Positions 48,922 through 58,562 are shown, counted from the stretch's first letter. The stretch: DNA of 64,000 bases from Actinobaculum sp. 313 (GCF_003073475.1 NZ_CP029033.1:1364001-1428000); one strand, 5' to 3'. Made by a program: numbers and translations. The notes: generated from the letters alone by a model not told the origin.

Positions 48922-50049
48922 CTATTGCCGATCCGTCAACTCGGGTAGGAGTTGCGCCGCGGCGTAGCCGGCCACGCCCGCGGCAAGGAATGCGAGCGGG
49001 TCTTCGCGTAGCCCCCGTCCCATGGTGCGGAGATTCACCGGCGAGGCTTCCAGGACTTCCGTCAAGCCGGTCGTCGCAATATCGCGGCGTTCCAGGCGTG
49101 GACAGGCAAAGAGCTCGCTGAACTGCCGAGAAATCTTTGTCCGAGTGCCGGAGTCTACCAAGGTGCTCAGTTCATCCGTCGCATCGAACTGCGGCACGGG
49201 GCACAGGACGGGGGAGAGGGCCACTCGAGTCAGAGCGGTGGTCGTGTGGTGCGACAAACCGAAGTGCCGATCGCGTGCATCGCCACTGGACATGCGGAGC
49301 AATCCAATGGCGCGCCCTTCGAGCGTATGAACGGCGTTGATGATGTCACCGACGCGTGTTCCGGAGAATCCCCAGCGGGTCCCCGTGCCCAGGTTTCCCG
49401 GTCCTTGGGTGACGATTGCCAGATCGGCCCGCCACACCAGGCGAGCCGCCAGCAAGGCGGTGTGAATGTTCACGGATTCGAGTTCGCCACCGAAAGCCTG
49501 GCCGGAGGAAATCGTTCCGAGAATGTCCCCGGAAACGGTTAAGGCGGCAGCGACCTGTGAGAACCACGCCGGAAGCGCTCCGCCGTCGTCCATGATGTAC
49601 GCGATACGAGCATGCGGCCGGTGCGCGTGCACCGCGGCAACCACGGCTGGCAGGGTCGAATGCAGATCCGCCACCACCACAGGCATACCGGCGATTGAGT
49701 CGGCCTGTGCGAGCAGGTCGTGGTATGGAGACTCCTGCTCATCGACCCCGAGAGTCATATACTGCAGCGGCGTATAGCGCGCCTTTACAATATGCCCCGG
49801 CGCGGGTGGCGGATCAGCGGGAAGTCGGTCGGGAAGGGCAACCACCATGAGATAACCACCGGTGCCCAAGCCGCGGTGTACGGCCGATGCGCTGAGCAGC
49901 GCGCGATCTCCTACCCGGGGCGTGCCGACGAGCCGGCGATAAGCCAGCGCACGGTACTCAGATCCATCATCAAGCTCAACCTGGCATTCTTGAGACTCTC
50001 CCCAGGCACGCCCAAGTGAAACTATCCGACCATTACGCCACATCATCAC
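48922..50049 (-). CDS. DUF3866 family protein
   Basis: A 375-residue actinobacterial protein of unknown function. It opens with a beta-rich barrel-like region (GRIVSLGRAWGESQECQVEL, then RALAYRRLVGTPRVGDRALL). A central alpha/beta region includes PVVVADLHSTLPAVVAAV, IAYIMDDGGALPAWFS, GQAFGGELESVNIHTALLA and VTQGPGNLGTGTRWGFSG. There is no signal peptide, though the last 30 residues are mildly hydrophobic. The start is one of three successive ATG codons (50049-50041). It converges with hisG and diverges from pafB, with only 34 bases between the divergent starts. DUF3866 genes often lie near the proteasome and pafBC cluster, which matches this place, but no role is known. Confidence 0.8.
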   Translation of the reverse strand: MMMWRNGRIVSLGRAWGESQECQVELDDGSEYRALAYRRLVGTPRVGDRALLSASAVHRGLGTGGYLMVVALPDRLPADPPPAPGHIVKARYTPLQYMTLGVDEQESPYHDLLAQADSIAGMPVVVADLHSTLPAVVAAVHAHRPHARIAYIMDDGGALPAWFSQVAAALTVSGDILGTISSGQAFGGELESVNIHTALLAARLVWRADLAIVTQGPGNLGTGTRWGFSGTRVGDIINAVHTLEGRAIGLLRMSSGDARDRHFGLSHHTTTALTRVALSPVLCPVPQFDATDELSTLVDSGTRTKISRQFSELFACPRLERRDIATTGLTEVLEASPVNLRTMGRGLREDPLAFLAAGVAGYAAAQLLPELTDRQ

Positions 50050-50071
50050 GGCATTAAGGGTACCTGTCTAT

Positions 50072-50077
50072 TACTCT
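50072..50077 (+). promoter_or_regulatory. -10 element of pafB (leaderless)
   Basis: TACTCT, 6 bases, then the GTG at 50084. Confidence 0.5.
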
Positions 50078-50083
50078 TGATGT

Positions 50084-51121
50084 GTGGCAAGTACATCACG
50101 GCAGAGCGCTGAGAGGCGGCAGCGCAACGAGAGGCAGCTTTCCCTGCTGGCCGCATTGTCAGCGCGCGGTGCACTCACGAAGGACGATATCCGTGCCCTG
50201 ACCGTCTATGCCACCGGCTCCGATGCCGCGTTCGGCCGCACCTTCGAGCGGGATCTGCAGCAGTTGCGGCAAGCCGGCTATCCAATCAGAACCGATTCCG
50301 AGTACCGCTATCACTATGATGGGCGGGCACCTCTCGCCACGCCGGTCAGTGCGCTGGACGCCGGGCTGCTCCGCTCGATTCTGAGCGGTCTCGACCACCG
50401 ATCGCCACATATGTCGCTGGCTGCCAGTGGGCTGCAGAAGCTACTGGCCGTGGCGGCAACGGGTGAGGCTAACGCTGAATACCTGCATGCGGGAATTCCT
50501 ACGGGTGAGAATATCGTGGATCTCGCCCGCGCTGTCCAACTGCGCAGGAGAGTCTCCTTCGAGTATGAGGGAACAACCGGCCCCAAGCGCGATTATCTTC
50601 TCGAACCGGCGGAGATCTCCGTGCATTTCGAGGCGTTTTACGTCAGTGGCAGCGCATCGCATTGTCCCGCAGTCAGCTCTTCCGATTCGCTTGAGGACGA
50701 GAGCCAAGCCTCCTCATCAGGCGAGACCTGGCACTGGCGCACCTTCCGTGTTTCACGTATTACCGCAGGGAGCTTGCGAGATATCGGGAAGGCGACTGAA
50801 CAACACCGGCAGGGAACGTCGCCGCAGGGCGTGTTTACCGCCGCTGAAGCCATTGTGGCCATCCGCCCCGGCTGCGCGGTTCCGCTTGCCGCACGCGGCA
50901 CACCCGTAGCCGCCGGTGGCCTGACGAACACTGGCGGTACGACCAAGCCGCCGGGGGAGGACTGGGAGTACTACCTCTATAGCGACGTTGATCGTCAACG
51001 GCTCTTCGAAGACCTCTTCCTCTATGGCCGCGATGTACGGCTTGTTGGAGACGACACGCTTGTGGCGCAGTGGAAGCGGCGAGTTGAACACCTGGCAACA
51101 CTGAGGCGGGATGCGCAATGA
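50084..51121 (+). CDS. pafB: WYL-domain transcriptional regulator PafB
   Basis: PafB with PafC forms the PafBC activator of the RecA-independent DNA damage response in mycobacteria. The 345-residue protein has an N-terminal winged helix (RQLSLLAALSARGALTKDDI, then FERDLQQLRQAGYPIRT), a WYL domain (about residues 145-225, with RRVSFEYEGTTG) and a C-terminal WCX domain. The exact W-Y-L triplet is not present; the equivalent stretch reads HFEAFYVSG. GTG 50084 has a -10 hexamer 6 bases upstream. The stop overlaps the pafC ATG (ATGA). Confidence 0.88.
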   Translation: MASTSRQSAERRQRNERQLSLLAALSARGALTKDDIRALTVYATGSDAAFGRTFERDLQQLRQAGYPIRTDSEYRYHYDGRAPLATPVSALDAGLLRSILSGLDHRSPHMSLAASGLQKLLAVAATGEANAEYLHAGIPTGENIVDLARAVQLRRRVSFEYEGTTGPKRDYLLEPAEISVHFEAFYVSGSASHCPAVSSSDSLEDESQASSSGETWHWRTFRVSRITAGSLRDIGKATEQHRQGTSPQGVFTAAEAIVAIRPGCAVPLAARGTPVAAGGLTNTGGTTKPPGEDWEYYLYSDVDRQRLFEDLFLYGRDVRLVGDDTLVAQWKRRVEHLATLRRDAQ

Positions 51122-52134
51122 CTACCGTCCAGGAGATCGTACAGACAAATGCCATTCTGGTGTACTTGGCAACCATGGAAGACACGGAGGTGACACTCGG
51201 CGAACTGGCCGTTCATTTCGCCATGGACTGGCGCGACGTGCTGCGCCTGCTCTGGGACGCCAACACCGTTGATATCCTCGGCATCGCTATTCCCTTCGAT
51301 CTTTCCCTGCCGGATCCAGTTGACCAGTGGGATGGCGAAGGGCCACAGCCCGGCCCAGATGCGCCGGTTTCTCTTGGAAGGCACGGGGCACTGGACGTTC
51401 CCGAGTTGCTGGTCACTTTCCCGGAGACGATTATTCTCACTGCTCTTCTCGACGCCGTTCTCGCGGTGACACCACCAGGAAGCGAGGCGCAGGCCTTGCA
51501 GAACACCCGGCAGCATCTCACGGAGGCTGCCTCGCAGGCGGGATATGGCGCGGCGTTCTGGGCACCACCGCAGCGGCTAATCCCGGGGGATCGCCTCGAG
51601 GCTATTACCAGCGCGATTCGACGCCGACAGCATCTTCGTATCACCTACTACCACCCGGGAAAGCCGCGTGGAGAAGTGGTCGATATTGTGCCCTGGGAGA
51701 TCACGACCGGTCACACGCCCGTCTTACGCGCCTCTCGCGCAGGTTCCGCGCGCAGCTACCGACTAGACCGGATTGGCGACGTCGAGCCCGGCGGCGCCGT
51801 CAAGCGTTCGGAGGGTGCCGCGACGCGGCGTTCTCTGATTCAGGAAGACCGGGAGGCACGGCACGACGCCCGGGTTGGGGAGGCGCGGTGGACGGATGGA
51901 GGCCAGGAGGTGCTACTGCGCTTGGACCGTCCGGGATTGTGGGCGGTGGAGACACTGCCGGGAGCACGATGGCACAGGGAAGGCGATGTGCTCGTGGTTC
52001 GATTCCGCTCCCGCTCGGATGATTGGCTTGCCTCCTACCTGATCCAACTCGGAACGGCCGTATTGAGTATTGAGCCCGACGACGTCGCCGCACGCATGTC
52101 AGCGCGGTTCGAGGAAATTCGAAATACCTTCTAG
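51118..52134 (+). CDS. pafC: WYL-domain transcriptional regulator PafC
   Basis: PafC is the second half of PafBC. The 338-residue protein repeats the PafB plan: a winged-helix-like N-terminus (TNAILVYLATMEDTEVTLGE), a WYL domain (HLRITYYHPGKPRGEVVDI, ARSYRLDRIGDVE) and a C-terminal WCX domain ending in FRSRSDDWLASYLIQLG. As in PafB, the W-Y-L triplet itself is not conserved (TGHTPVLRAS). It overlaps pafB by four bases. The window has no pup, dop, pafA or proteasome gene, with which pafBC is linked in mycobacteria. Confidence 0.88.
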   Translation: MTTVQEIVQTNAILVYLATMEDTEVTLGELAVHFAMDWRDVLRLLWDANTVDILGIAIPFDLSLPDPVDQWDGEGPQPGPDAPVSLGRHGALDVPELLVTFPETIILTALLDAVLAVTPPGSEAQALQNTRQHLTEAASQAGYGAAFWAPPQRLIPGDRLEAITSAIRRRQHLRITYYHPGKPRGEVVDIVPWEITTGHTPVLRASRAGSARSYRLDRIGDVEPGGAVKRSEGAATRRSLIQEDREARHDARVGEARWTDGGQEVLLRLDRPGLWAVETLPGARWHREGDVLVVRFRSRSDDWLASYLIQLGTAVLSIEPDDVAARMSARFEEIRNTF

Positions 52135-52162
52135 CAACAAGCTGAGGACTACGAAACACACC

Positions 52163-52531
52163 GTGAAACTGTTGATTACTCTTCTTGTCGTGGCATTGCT
52201 CGCCTCCTATGCGGCCGTAACTGTGCGGCAACTCTGGCGATCAGTAAAGAAACTCGGCCGTGCCGGGGGCTCGCTCATCGATAAGTGCAGCGGGTTGAGC
52301 GCACACCAGCAGGCCGTGGCACAGCCGGTGGCCCCGCTCAGCCGTGATTCCGCCCGTACCATTCGTGCGCGGATTCGCATGCAGCGCATGCAAGCCAAGA
52401 GGCGGCGGCTTGACCGCGCATCTGCACGTTGGAGTGACGCAGCCGGGCTCAAATGCTCCGGCATGTCACGCCACACATCCGTCCAACAACCTCCTCCCAC
52501 CGCAACGCGCAGGCAGGATGCGTCGGCATGA
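52163..52531 (+). CDS. small single-pass membrane protein of unknown function
   Basis: From GTG 52163 the product has 122 residues: a hydrophobic helix at residues 3-20 (LLITLLVVALLASYAAVTV), a basic amphipathic stretch (RQLWRSVKKLGRAGG), then a long Arg/Gln-rich helical region. In many actinobacteria tatA and tatC stand at this place, between pafC and the diacylglycerol kinase or helY. The layout (helix plus amphipathic helix) is TatA-like, but the sequence lacks the TatA phenylalanine-glycine hinge and I do not call it TatA. The stop overlaps the ATG of the next gene, so it is probably translated. Confidence 0.5.
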   Translation: MKLLITLLVVALLASYAAVTVRQLWRSVKKLGRAGGSLIDKCSGLSAHQQAVAQPVAPLSRDSARTIRARIRMQRMQAKRRRLDRASARWSDAAGLKCSGMSRHTSVQQPPPTATRRQDASA

Positions 52532-53439
52532 GGATAGGGGTTGCCAGTAATCCTTCCAGCGGCGCTGGAAGGGGAGCACGCTACGGAACACAGGTACGCT
52601 CTCTTCTTGCCGTGTACGGGGCGACTATCGTCGAGCTTTCGGGGCGCAACGCCGCGGAGTGCCTAGCGGCTGCCCGCAGCGAGGTCCTCGCCGGAAATCT
52701 GGACGCACTCTTCGTCGTCGGCGGTGATGGCATGGTCCATATAGGAGTCGAGGCGCTGGCCGGGACACACGTACCCTTGGGAATCATCTCGGTAGGATCC
52801 GGCAATGACATTGCACGCGAGTTTGGACTCCCCATCCGTAACGTGCCGAGAGCCGTACACCGGGCCGTGACGGCTCTACTAGCCGGGCGCAGCCGCGCAA
52901 CAGACACCATTGAGGTCACGCATCGCTCCGGGAACGCACACGCGCTGGCCGTTCTGTCAGCCGGTATTGACGCGGCTACAAATCTGCGCACCAACCAATT
53001 GACCTGGCCGAAGGGAAACCTGCGCTATGCCCGCGCACTTTTCCAATGTCTGACCGAATTCTCACCCTACGGACTCGAAGTCGAGGTTGATGGCAAGGTC
53101 GCCAGCGGTGCGGCCACGCTCGTTGCTGCGGCCAATACGCGTTTCGTCGGCGGAGGGATGAATATTGCTCCCTCTGCTCGCACGGACGATGGCCTCCTTG
53201 ACATTATCATTGCCCGTGCTATGTCCGTCCCTGAGATCGTGTCGCTGTTTCCGCTGCTCTACGGTGGGCGGCATATCCATGCCAAGGGTGTTCATCTTCT
53301 ACGCGGGCAACATATTCGAATCAATGCGAAACCTTCGGCAGGTGCACCGGCACCGACCGCCATGGCCGACGGTGAAATCATCGGCGAGGTGCCACTGAAC
53401 ATCTACTGTCGACCCGGATCATTGGAGTTGCTAGTCTGA
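52528..53439 (+). CDS. diacylglycerol kinase family lipid kinase
   Basis: This is a 303-residue member of the DagK/YegS family, which phosphorylates diacylglycerol or related lipids at the inner face of the membrane. It has IGVASNPSSGAGRGAR, the nucleotide loop VGGDGMVHIGVEAL (Met where GGDGT has Thr) and LGIISVGSGNDIARE. A C-terminal beta-sandwich includes GGGMNIAPSARTDDGLLD. ATG 52528 overlaps the stop of the preceding small gene, and its stop overlaps the ATG of helY. The same kinase-helY pair is found in other actinobacteria. Confidence 0.88.
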   Translation: MRIGVASNPSSGAGRGARYGTQVRSLLAVYGATIVELSGRNAAECLAAARSEVLAGNLDALFVVGGDGMVHIGVEALAGTHVPLGIISVGSGNDIAREFGLPIRNVPRAVHRAVTALLAGRSRATDTIEVTHRSGNAHALAVLSAGIDAATNLRTNQLTWPKGNLRYARALFQCLTEFSPYGLEVEVDGKVASGAATLVAAANTRFVGGGMNIAPSARTDDGLLDIIIARAMSVPEIVSLFPLLYGGRHIHAKGVHLLRGQHIRINAKPSAGAPAPTAMADGEIIGEVPLNIYCRPGSLELLV

Positions 53440-56048
53440 TGGACCACGATGCCCTTCTCACGGACTACATGGAACGCTACGCGGCCCGTGGGATACACCT
53501 CGACGACTTCCAAGTGGCGGCCTGCCGCGCACTCAGCGCCGATCACGACGTTCTTGTCTGCGCTCCCACCGGTTCCGGTAAGACTGTGGTGGCCCACTAT
53601 GCCGTTGAACTTGCCTTGGCCACCGGCCGTCGCTGCGTCTACACCGCGCCGATCAAGGCACTGTCGAACCAGAAATACACCGAGTTGACGCGGCTGCTCG
53701 GACAGGAGAACGTCGGGCTGCTGACCGGCGACACCGTGGTGAATCGAGAAGCACAAATCTTGGTTGTCACTACCGAAGTCCTGCGCAATATGTTGTTGCA
53801 GGGATCGGACACCGATCACTTCGGGTACACCATTTTAGATGAGGTCCACTACCTGGCCGACCGTGATCGCGGACCGGTATGGGAGGAGATCATCCTGTCC
53901 CTACCGGAGACGGTCAGGCTGGTATCCCTCTCCGCAACGATTGCCAACACCGATGAGCTGGTTGCCTGGATGCGTTCCGTGCGCGGCGAGACGGAGTTGA
54001 TAACCAGCGAGGTCCGCCCGGTGCCGTTGAGCCAGTTCGTCTCTGTTGGCAACAAGGTCTACCCGTTATACGCCGACGACGGCGTCACACCCTCCCGAAC
54101 ACTGACCACAGCACTGGCGAGAGCCGAGAACGACCCGCGCGGGCGAAATCGCCGCATCACTGCGGGCGAGCGGCACCGGCTCGTCAACTACCTGTCCAAG
54201 CACGACATGCTACCGGCCATTGAGTTCATCTTCTCCCGCAAGGGATGCGACGAAGCAGTCGCCGCACTCCAACGCCGCGGTGTCACGCTGACATCAACGC
54301 GCGAGCAGAAGGAAATACGGCAAGAGATCGCAACGCTACGTGAGACGCTGAGTGCCTCTGACCGCCGCGCCGTCCGCTTTGACAGCTATACACGTGCCTT
54401 GCTCAACGGCTTTGGTGCACACCACGCAGGGGTATTTCCCGCCCTCAAGGAGTTGACTGAGCGTCTGGTCGAACGAGGTCTTATCCGGCTCGTGTATGCC
54501 ACCGGAACACTGGCGCTTGGTATCGACATGCCAGTACGCACGGTAGTGGTGGAAGAACTGCGCCGCTGGGACGGCAGCGACTTCGTCGATATGACCGCTA
54601 CCGAGTACACGCAGTTGATCGGCCGGGCGGGGCGACGAGGTCGAGATACGCATGGCAACGCGGTAGTGCTTGCCGATGCGGAGCTTGATCCCGAGCATCT
54701 CGCGGACTTGGGCTCCGGACGTCTGGAACCGTTGCTCTCGGCGTTCCAGCCTTCATACAACACGGTGATCAATCTGTTGGCACAGCGCAGCTATCAAGAG
54801 GCGCGCCAGCTCATGGGGTCCAGTTTCGCTCAGTTCCAACGCGACGCGGACCTGGGCGAAGTAGAGGCACGTCGCGTGCGGCTGCGCCGGCGTATTGTCG
54901 CTGAAGAAGAGCGCCTGGAATGCGATTTCGGCGATCTCGTTGGTTATCTTCGCCTACGTGGCAGCGCGGGTCGGGCGGCAAAGTCCGCCCGGAAGGCCGC
55001 TAAGAAGGAGTATCAGCGGCGTATTGCGAAGAGCTTCGACGCCGCAACTACGGGCAGCCTGTATGCCTTTGCGCGCGACGGTGAACTGTTCTACGGTGTG
55101 GTTCTATCCGCCGAGCGTCATCGGTTACGAATCATCGACTGGTACGGGCAGATGTCTTGGCTACGCGTAGACGCATTATCATCCGAGATGCGCGCAGTCG
55201 GCCGCGTGGAGCTCCCACATGGACGGTCGTTACGCTCACCTCAAACTCGCGAACAGGTGGCCGATGCGATCCTGGCTGCAGTTCAGGAGCGTTCCGATCT
55301 TGGGGTTGACCGTGATCTGCTGGAATCCTGGTCGCGGTTCGCGGTACCCGATATTCCGGAACTCGCCTCGCACCCCTGTGCAGCCTGTCCCGATATAGCC
55401 ACACATATCCGTGAGGGAGAAACGCTGCTTTCGCTGGATGGGCGACTGCAGGAGTTGAACGCGTTGTCGGCATCGTACGTCGATTCGGTAGGTCGGGACT
55501 TCGATAACACGGTCGGCGTTCTGCGCGAACTGGGCCTGCTGCGGTCCGACGATGTCGGCACCGCCCGCCTGGGCCCTGGGGCAGCGTTGCTGCGGCAATT
55601 GCATATCGAATCGGATCTGCTCCTTTACCAGTGTCTGGCTGCGCTGCAGGAGGGAGAGGTTGACGCTGCTGGCATGGCGGGCTGGGCCTCGATGTTCCTT
55701 GTGGATGACCGAATGGGCACAAACCTGCCGCAGCGTGCTAACCTGCGAACTCTGTCACTTCGGGCCATACGAGAGGCGGAGTTCCTGCAGACGGTCGAGC
55801 AGCGGCACTCGATACAACGCACCGCTGCTCCAACGCCCGGATGTACAGACCTTTTCGCCCTGTGGGCAAGTGGGGCCGATCTGGAAACGTGCCTGCGTAT
55901 GGTGCGCTTGAGTGCCGGTGACTTTATTGCCATGGCGCGTCGTCTGGTTGATCTGCTGGGGCAGATAGCCTTGGCCGGATCTGGAACGTGGATCGAAACC
56001 ACCGCATTCGAGGCTAGGCGTCTCGTTCGTCGTAGTGAGCTTCTTTGA
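53439..56048 (+). CDS. helY: DEAD/DEAH-box helicase, HelY (Ski2/Mtr4-like)
   Basis: HelY is an actinobacterial superfamily 2 helicase related to the RNA exosome helicases Mtr4 and Ski2. The 869-residue protein has a Q-motif-like start (GIHLDDFQVAACRALS), Walker A (CAPTGSGKTVVA), the DEVH box (YTILDEVHYLADRDRG), SLSATIANTDE, HHAGVFPALKELTE, and motif VI (QLIGRAGRRGRDTHG). A C-terminal helical DSHCT domain follows. A role in RNA turnover is inferred from the family. The ATG overlaps the stop of the kinase gene, so the pafB-to-helY genes form one coupled operon. Confidence 0.93.
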   Translation: MDHDALLTDYMERYAARGIHLDDFQVAACRALSADHDVLVCAPTGSGKTVVAHYAVELALATGRRCVYTAPIKALSNQKYTELTRLLGQENVGLLTGDTVVNREAQILVVTTEVLRNMLLQGSDTDHFGYTILDEVHYLADRDRGPVWEEIILSLPETVRLVSLSATIANTDELVAWMRSVRGETELITSEVRPVPLSQFVSVGNKVYPLYADDGVTPSRTLTTALARAENDPRGRNRRITAGERHRLVNYLSKHDMLPAIEFIFSRKGCDEAVAALQRRGVTLTSTREQKEIRQEIATLRETLSASDRRAVRFDSYTRALLNGFGAHHAGVFPALKELTERLVERGLIRLVYATGTLALGIDMPVRTVVVEELRRWDGSDFVDMTATEYTQLIGRAGRRGRDTHGNAVVLADAELDPEHLADLGSGRLEPLLSAFQPSYNTVINLLAQRSYQEARQLMGSSFAQFQRDADLGEVEARRVRLRRRIVAEEERLECDFGDLVGYLRLRGSAGRAAKSARKAAKKEYQRRIAKSFDAATTGSLYAFARDGELFYGVVLSAERHRLRIIDWYGQMSWLRVDALSSEMRAVGRVELPHGRSLRSPQTREQVADAILAAVQERSDLGVDRDLLESWSRFAVPDIPELASHPCAACPDIATHIREGETLLSLDGRLQELNALSASYVDSVGRDFDNTVGVLRELGLLRSDDVGTARLGPGAALLRQLHIESDLLLYQCLAALQEGEVDAAGMAGWASMFLVDDRMGTNLPQRANLRTLSLRAIREAEFLQTVEQRHSIQRTAAPTPGCTDLFALWASGADLETCLRMVRLSAGDFIAMARRLVDLLGQIALAGSGTWIETTAFEARRLVRRSELL

Positions 56049-56128
56049 GCGCTACGGCAAGTTGCGGATGAATTAACCAACGCGGTGCGTGATCGGGGTG
56101 GCGTGGCAGCAGTTCGCGCACCGGCCGG

Positions 56129-56134
56129 TAATCT
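56129..56134 (+). promoter_or_regulatory. -10 element of lnt (leaderless)
   Basis: TAATCT, 7 bases, then the ATG at 56142. Confidence 0.4.
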
Positions 56135-56141
56135 CTAAGGG

Positions 56142-57686
56142 ATGAAGATACACCACTGGCTATGGGCCGTCTTCGCAGCACTCGGTGGTGGACTATGCGT
56201 GTACACGTCATTTGCTCCACTGGGCTGGTGGCCCGCTGCTTTTCCGGGCATTGCCCTGCTGATAATCGCCTTGGAGGGACGATCTTGGTTAGCCTCCTTC
56301 GGCCTCGGCTTCGTGTTCGGAATGGCGTACTTCCTGTTCCTGTTCCACTGGGCGTACATTGCTGCCGGCATCGTTCTGGCACAGGTCGCCCTGACAGCCG
56401 TAGAGGCGCTGTACCTCGCGGTTCTTGCGGTTATATGGCAGGGGCTGCTGCGCGGCAGGATAACCGGTCAGGTGGTGTGGGTTCGTGCGCTCGTTCTCGC
56501 CTTGAGTTGGGTTGCCATGGAGCAGCTACGCTCATCATGGCCTCTGGGTGGCATGCCGTGGGGCGCCTTGGCATACGGCCAGGTCAACGGCCCGCTGTTA
56601 CGGCTCGCGCCCTGGGGTTCCACCCAGCTGGTTGCGTTGCTCGTCATCAGTATCGGCGTACTACTCCACTGGGCGATTTTCAGAGGCACCGCAGGACGGC
56701 ACGTCACGGCTACCGCGAGCCTGCTGGCCGCGGCGGCGCTGATGATCACCCCCGCGTTTCTGCCACTGTCGGCCCGCGCAGAGTCATATATCACAGTAGG
56801 CTTTGTGCAAGGCGAGATCCCCGATGAGAGCAGGTTACCCGAAGGTGTCTCGCGGGCCTTAACGGTCACACAGAATCTCGTCACTGAATCGGCCGAGATC
56901 GCCGACGGGGGAGCGGAGATCGTGCTGTGGCCCGAATCTGCTTCGGATCGAGATATCCGTAGCGATCCCGATGCGCGCCGTCTGATGTTGCAAGCTTCCT
57001 CAAGCGTCGGTGTACCCATATTGCTTGGCACGCAGCGCTATCCCGAGGACTATCGGTACAACGACTACGTGGTGTGGATGCCCAACGGCGAAATCGCCGA
57101 TAGTTATACGAAGCAGCACCCGATTCCTTTCGGTGAGTACATCCCGGGGCGCAAGGTGTTCCGCTCGATAACCTCGGCGGTTGACCGGGTGAGCGTCGAT
57201 ATGCGCGCCGGGACCGAGCCCGCGTATGTTGATGTTGATCTTTCCGCCGGGAAGGTGCGCATTGCGGTACCCATTTGCTTCGAGGTTGCCGTCACCCCAA
57301 CGGTTTCCGAGGCGGTTGACAACGGCGCGCAGCTGATCGTAGTTCCTACGAACAACGCGTCCTTCGGTGATTCCTCGGAGTCCTTGCAGCAGTTCGATAT
57401 GACGCGATTCCGTGCGGTGGAGCAGGGGCGTACCGCTATCCAGGTCTCCACTGTAGGTATCTCTGGAATTGTGGAACCGAACGGCGTGGTACGGGAAACC
57501 ACCGAACCGTGGACCGCCGATTCTCGGGTGGCACGAGTTGGGCTGCGATCCTCCTTAACACTGGCGACACGCTTCACCGACCAGATTTGGATCACCTGCT
57601 ATGCCGTCGGTGTCGCCCTTGCTGCGCTAGCATTGCTACAGCTCGTTCATTCGTGGCACACGCGCCGCACCCATGCGCGTGGCTGA
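56142..57686 (+). CDS. lnt: apolipoprotein N-acyltransferase
   Basis: Lnt adds the third acyl chain to the N-terminal Cys of lipoproteins after Lgt and signal peptidase II. The 514-residue protein has an N-terminal block of about six helices and a periplasmic nitrilase-type domain. The catalytic triad is visible: Glu in LWPESASD, Lys in YTKQHPIPFGEY and Cys in VPICFEVA. One C-terminal helix follows. The gene ends 21 bases before the mannosyltransferase, the well-known pair that in mycobacteria forms the two-part Ppm1. Confidence 0.92.
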   Translation: MKIHHWLWAVFAALGGGLCVYTSFAPLGWWPAAFPGIALLIIALEGRSWLASFGLGFVFGMAYFLFLFHWAYIAAGIVLAQVALTAVEALYLAVLAVIWQGLLRGRITGQVVWVRALVLALSWVAMEQLRSSWPLGGMPWGALAYGQVNGPLLRLAPWGSTQLVALLVISIGVLLHWAIFRGTAGRHVTATASLLAAAALMITPAFLPLSARAESYITVGFVQGEIPDESRLPEGVSRALTVTQNLVTESAEIADGGAEIVLWPESASDRDIRSDPDARRLMLQASSSVGVPILLGTQRYPEDYRYNDYVVWMPNGEIADSYTKQHPIPFGEYIPGRKVFRSITSAVDRVSVDMRAGTEPAYVDVDLSAGKVRIAVPICFEVAVTPTVSEAVDNGAQLIVVPTNNASFGDSSESLQQFDMTRFRAVEQGRTAIQVSTVGISGIVEPNGVVRETTEPWTADSRVARVGLRSSLTLATRFTDQIWITCYAVGVALAALALLQLVHSWHTRRTHARG

Positions 57687-57707
57687 CCGATACCGAAAGG
57701 GATCTCT

Positions 57708-58466
57708 GTGCGCGTCCTTGTCATTATTCCGACTTATAACGAGGCGGAGTCGCTGCCGCCTATCATTCGCCGGGTTCGTAACGCCGTTCCCGATGCGGAT
57801 GTTCTCGTCGTCGATGACGCCTCGCCCGATGGTACCGGTGAAATAGCTGATCGCATTGCCGACGGCGATGGCCAGGTCTCCGTACTGCACAGAGCGGGTA
57901 AGGAGGGGCTCGGGCGTGCGTATATCGCTGCCTTCCGCCTCGCCATGGAGCGTGCATATACCCATGTGGTAGAGATGGATGCCGATGGTTCGCATCGCCC
58001 GGAACAGCTTCCCTTGCTACTTGAACGGGCCGCGATGTCCGACCACCCCGACCTGGTGATAGGTTCTCGTTATGTGCGTGGCGGGCAGACCGTCGGTTGG
58101 CCGAAGTCGCGCGAGGCGCTCTCACGGGCCGGAAATCTTTACGTGCGACTGTGGCTGGGCGTTCCCGTGCAGGATATCACCGCCGGTTACCGCGTCTATC
58201 GGGTCGCCATGCTGCAGCGACTCGATCTCAACTCGGTAGAATCAAAGGGTTATTTCTTCCAGACCGATATGACCGACCGCGTCAACCAACTGGGGGGACA
58301 TATCGTTGAGATGCCCATCAGCTTTGCCCAGCGTGAGGTGGGGGAGTCGAAGCTGTCCGGTGCGGTATTCACGGAGTCCCTGAGCCGGGCCACCAAAATG
58401 GGGCTGCGGCGTAGGGGAGGGCAGCTCAAGGCCTTCGGGCAGAGCATCCGTCGAAAGCGCAAATAG
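57708..58466 (+). CDS. polyprenol-phosphate mannosyltransferase (DPM1-like, GT2)
   Basis: This enzyme moves mannose from GDP-mannose to polyprenyl phosphate, supplying lipid-linked mannose for cell-envelope glycans. The 252-residue GT-A protein shows VLVIIPTYNEAESLPPII, VDDASPDGTGEIAD and the metal site EMDADGSHRPEQ, with DITAGYRVYR and SKGYFFQTDMTDRV. It has no membrane helices and probably works next to Lnt, whose mycobacterial counterpart is fused to or partners it. The start is GTG 57708 after GAAAGGG. Confidence 0.9.
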   Translation: MRVLVIIPTYNEAESLPPIIRRVRNAVPDADVLVVDDASPDGTGEIADRIADGDGQVSVLHRAGKEGLGRAYIAAFRLAMERAYTHVVEMDADGSHRPEQLPLLLERAAMSDHPDLVIGSRYVRGGQTVGWPKSREALSRAGNLYVRLWLGVPVQDITAGYRVYRVAMLQRLDLNSVESKGYFFQTDMTDRVNQLGGHIVEMPISFAQREVGESKLSGAVFTESLSRATKMGLRRRGGQLKAFGQSIRRKRK

Positions 58467-58514
58467 GTACCTATCCGGCGTCGAAGTATTTCAATCACGT
58501 AGCTGGCTTCCACG

Positions 58515-58562
58515 TTATGTCACGAGCCAGATATTATGTCTGAATGGCGTCTATATTATGTC
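58515..58562. repeat. three direct TTATGTC repeats in an AT-rich patch
   Basis: TTATGTC occurs at 58515-58521, 58534-58540 and 58556-58562, spaced by 19 and 22 bases. An inverted relative (TATGACA) follows, and another TTATGTC stands at 59171-59177 on the other side of rbpA. The patch at 58500-58620 is AT-rich compared with its surroundings. Confidence 0.4.

Noticed and set aside
52163-52531. tatA
   Set aside because: Position and layout fit, but the sequence lacks the conserved TatA hinge and is Arg/Gln-rich instead of acidic or Lys-rich in its tail.
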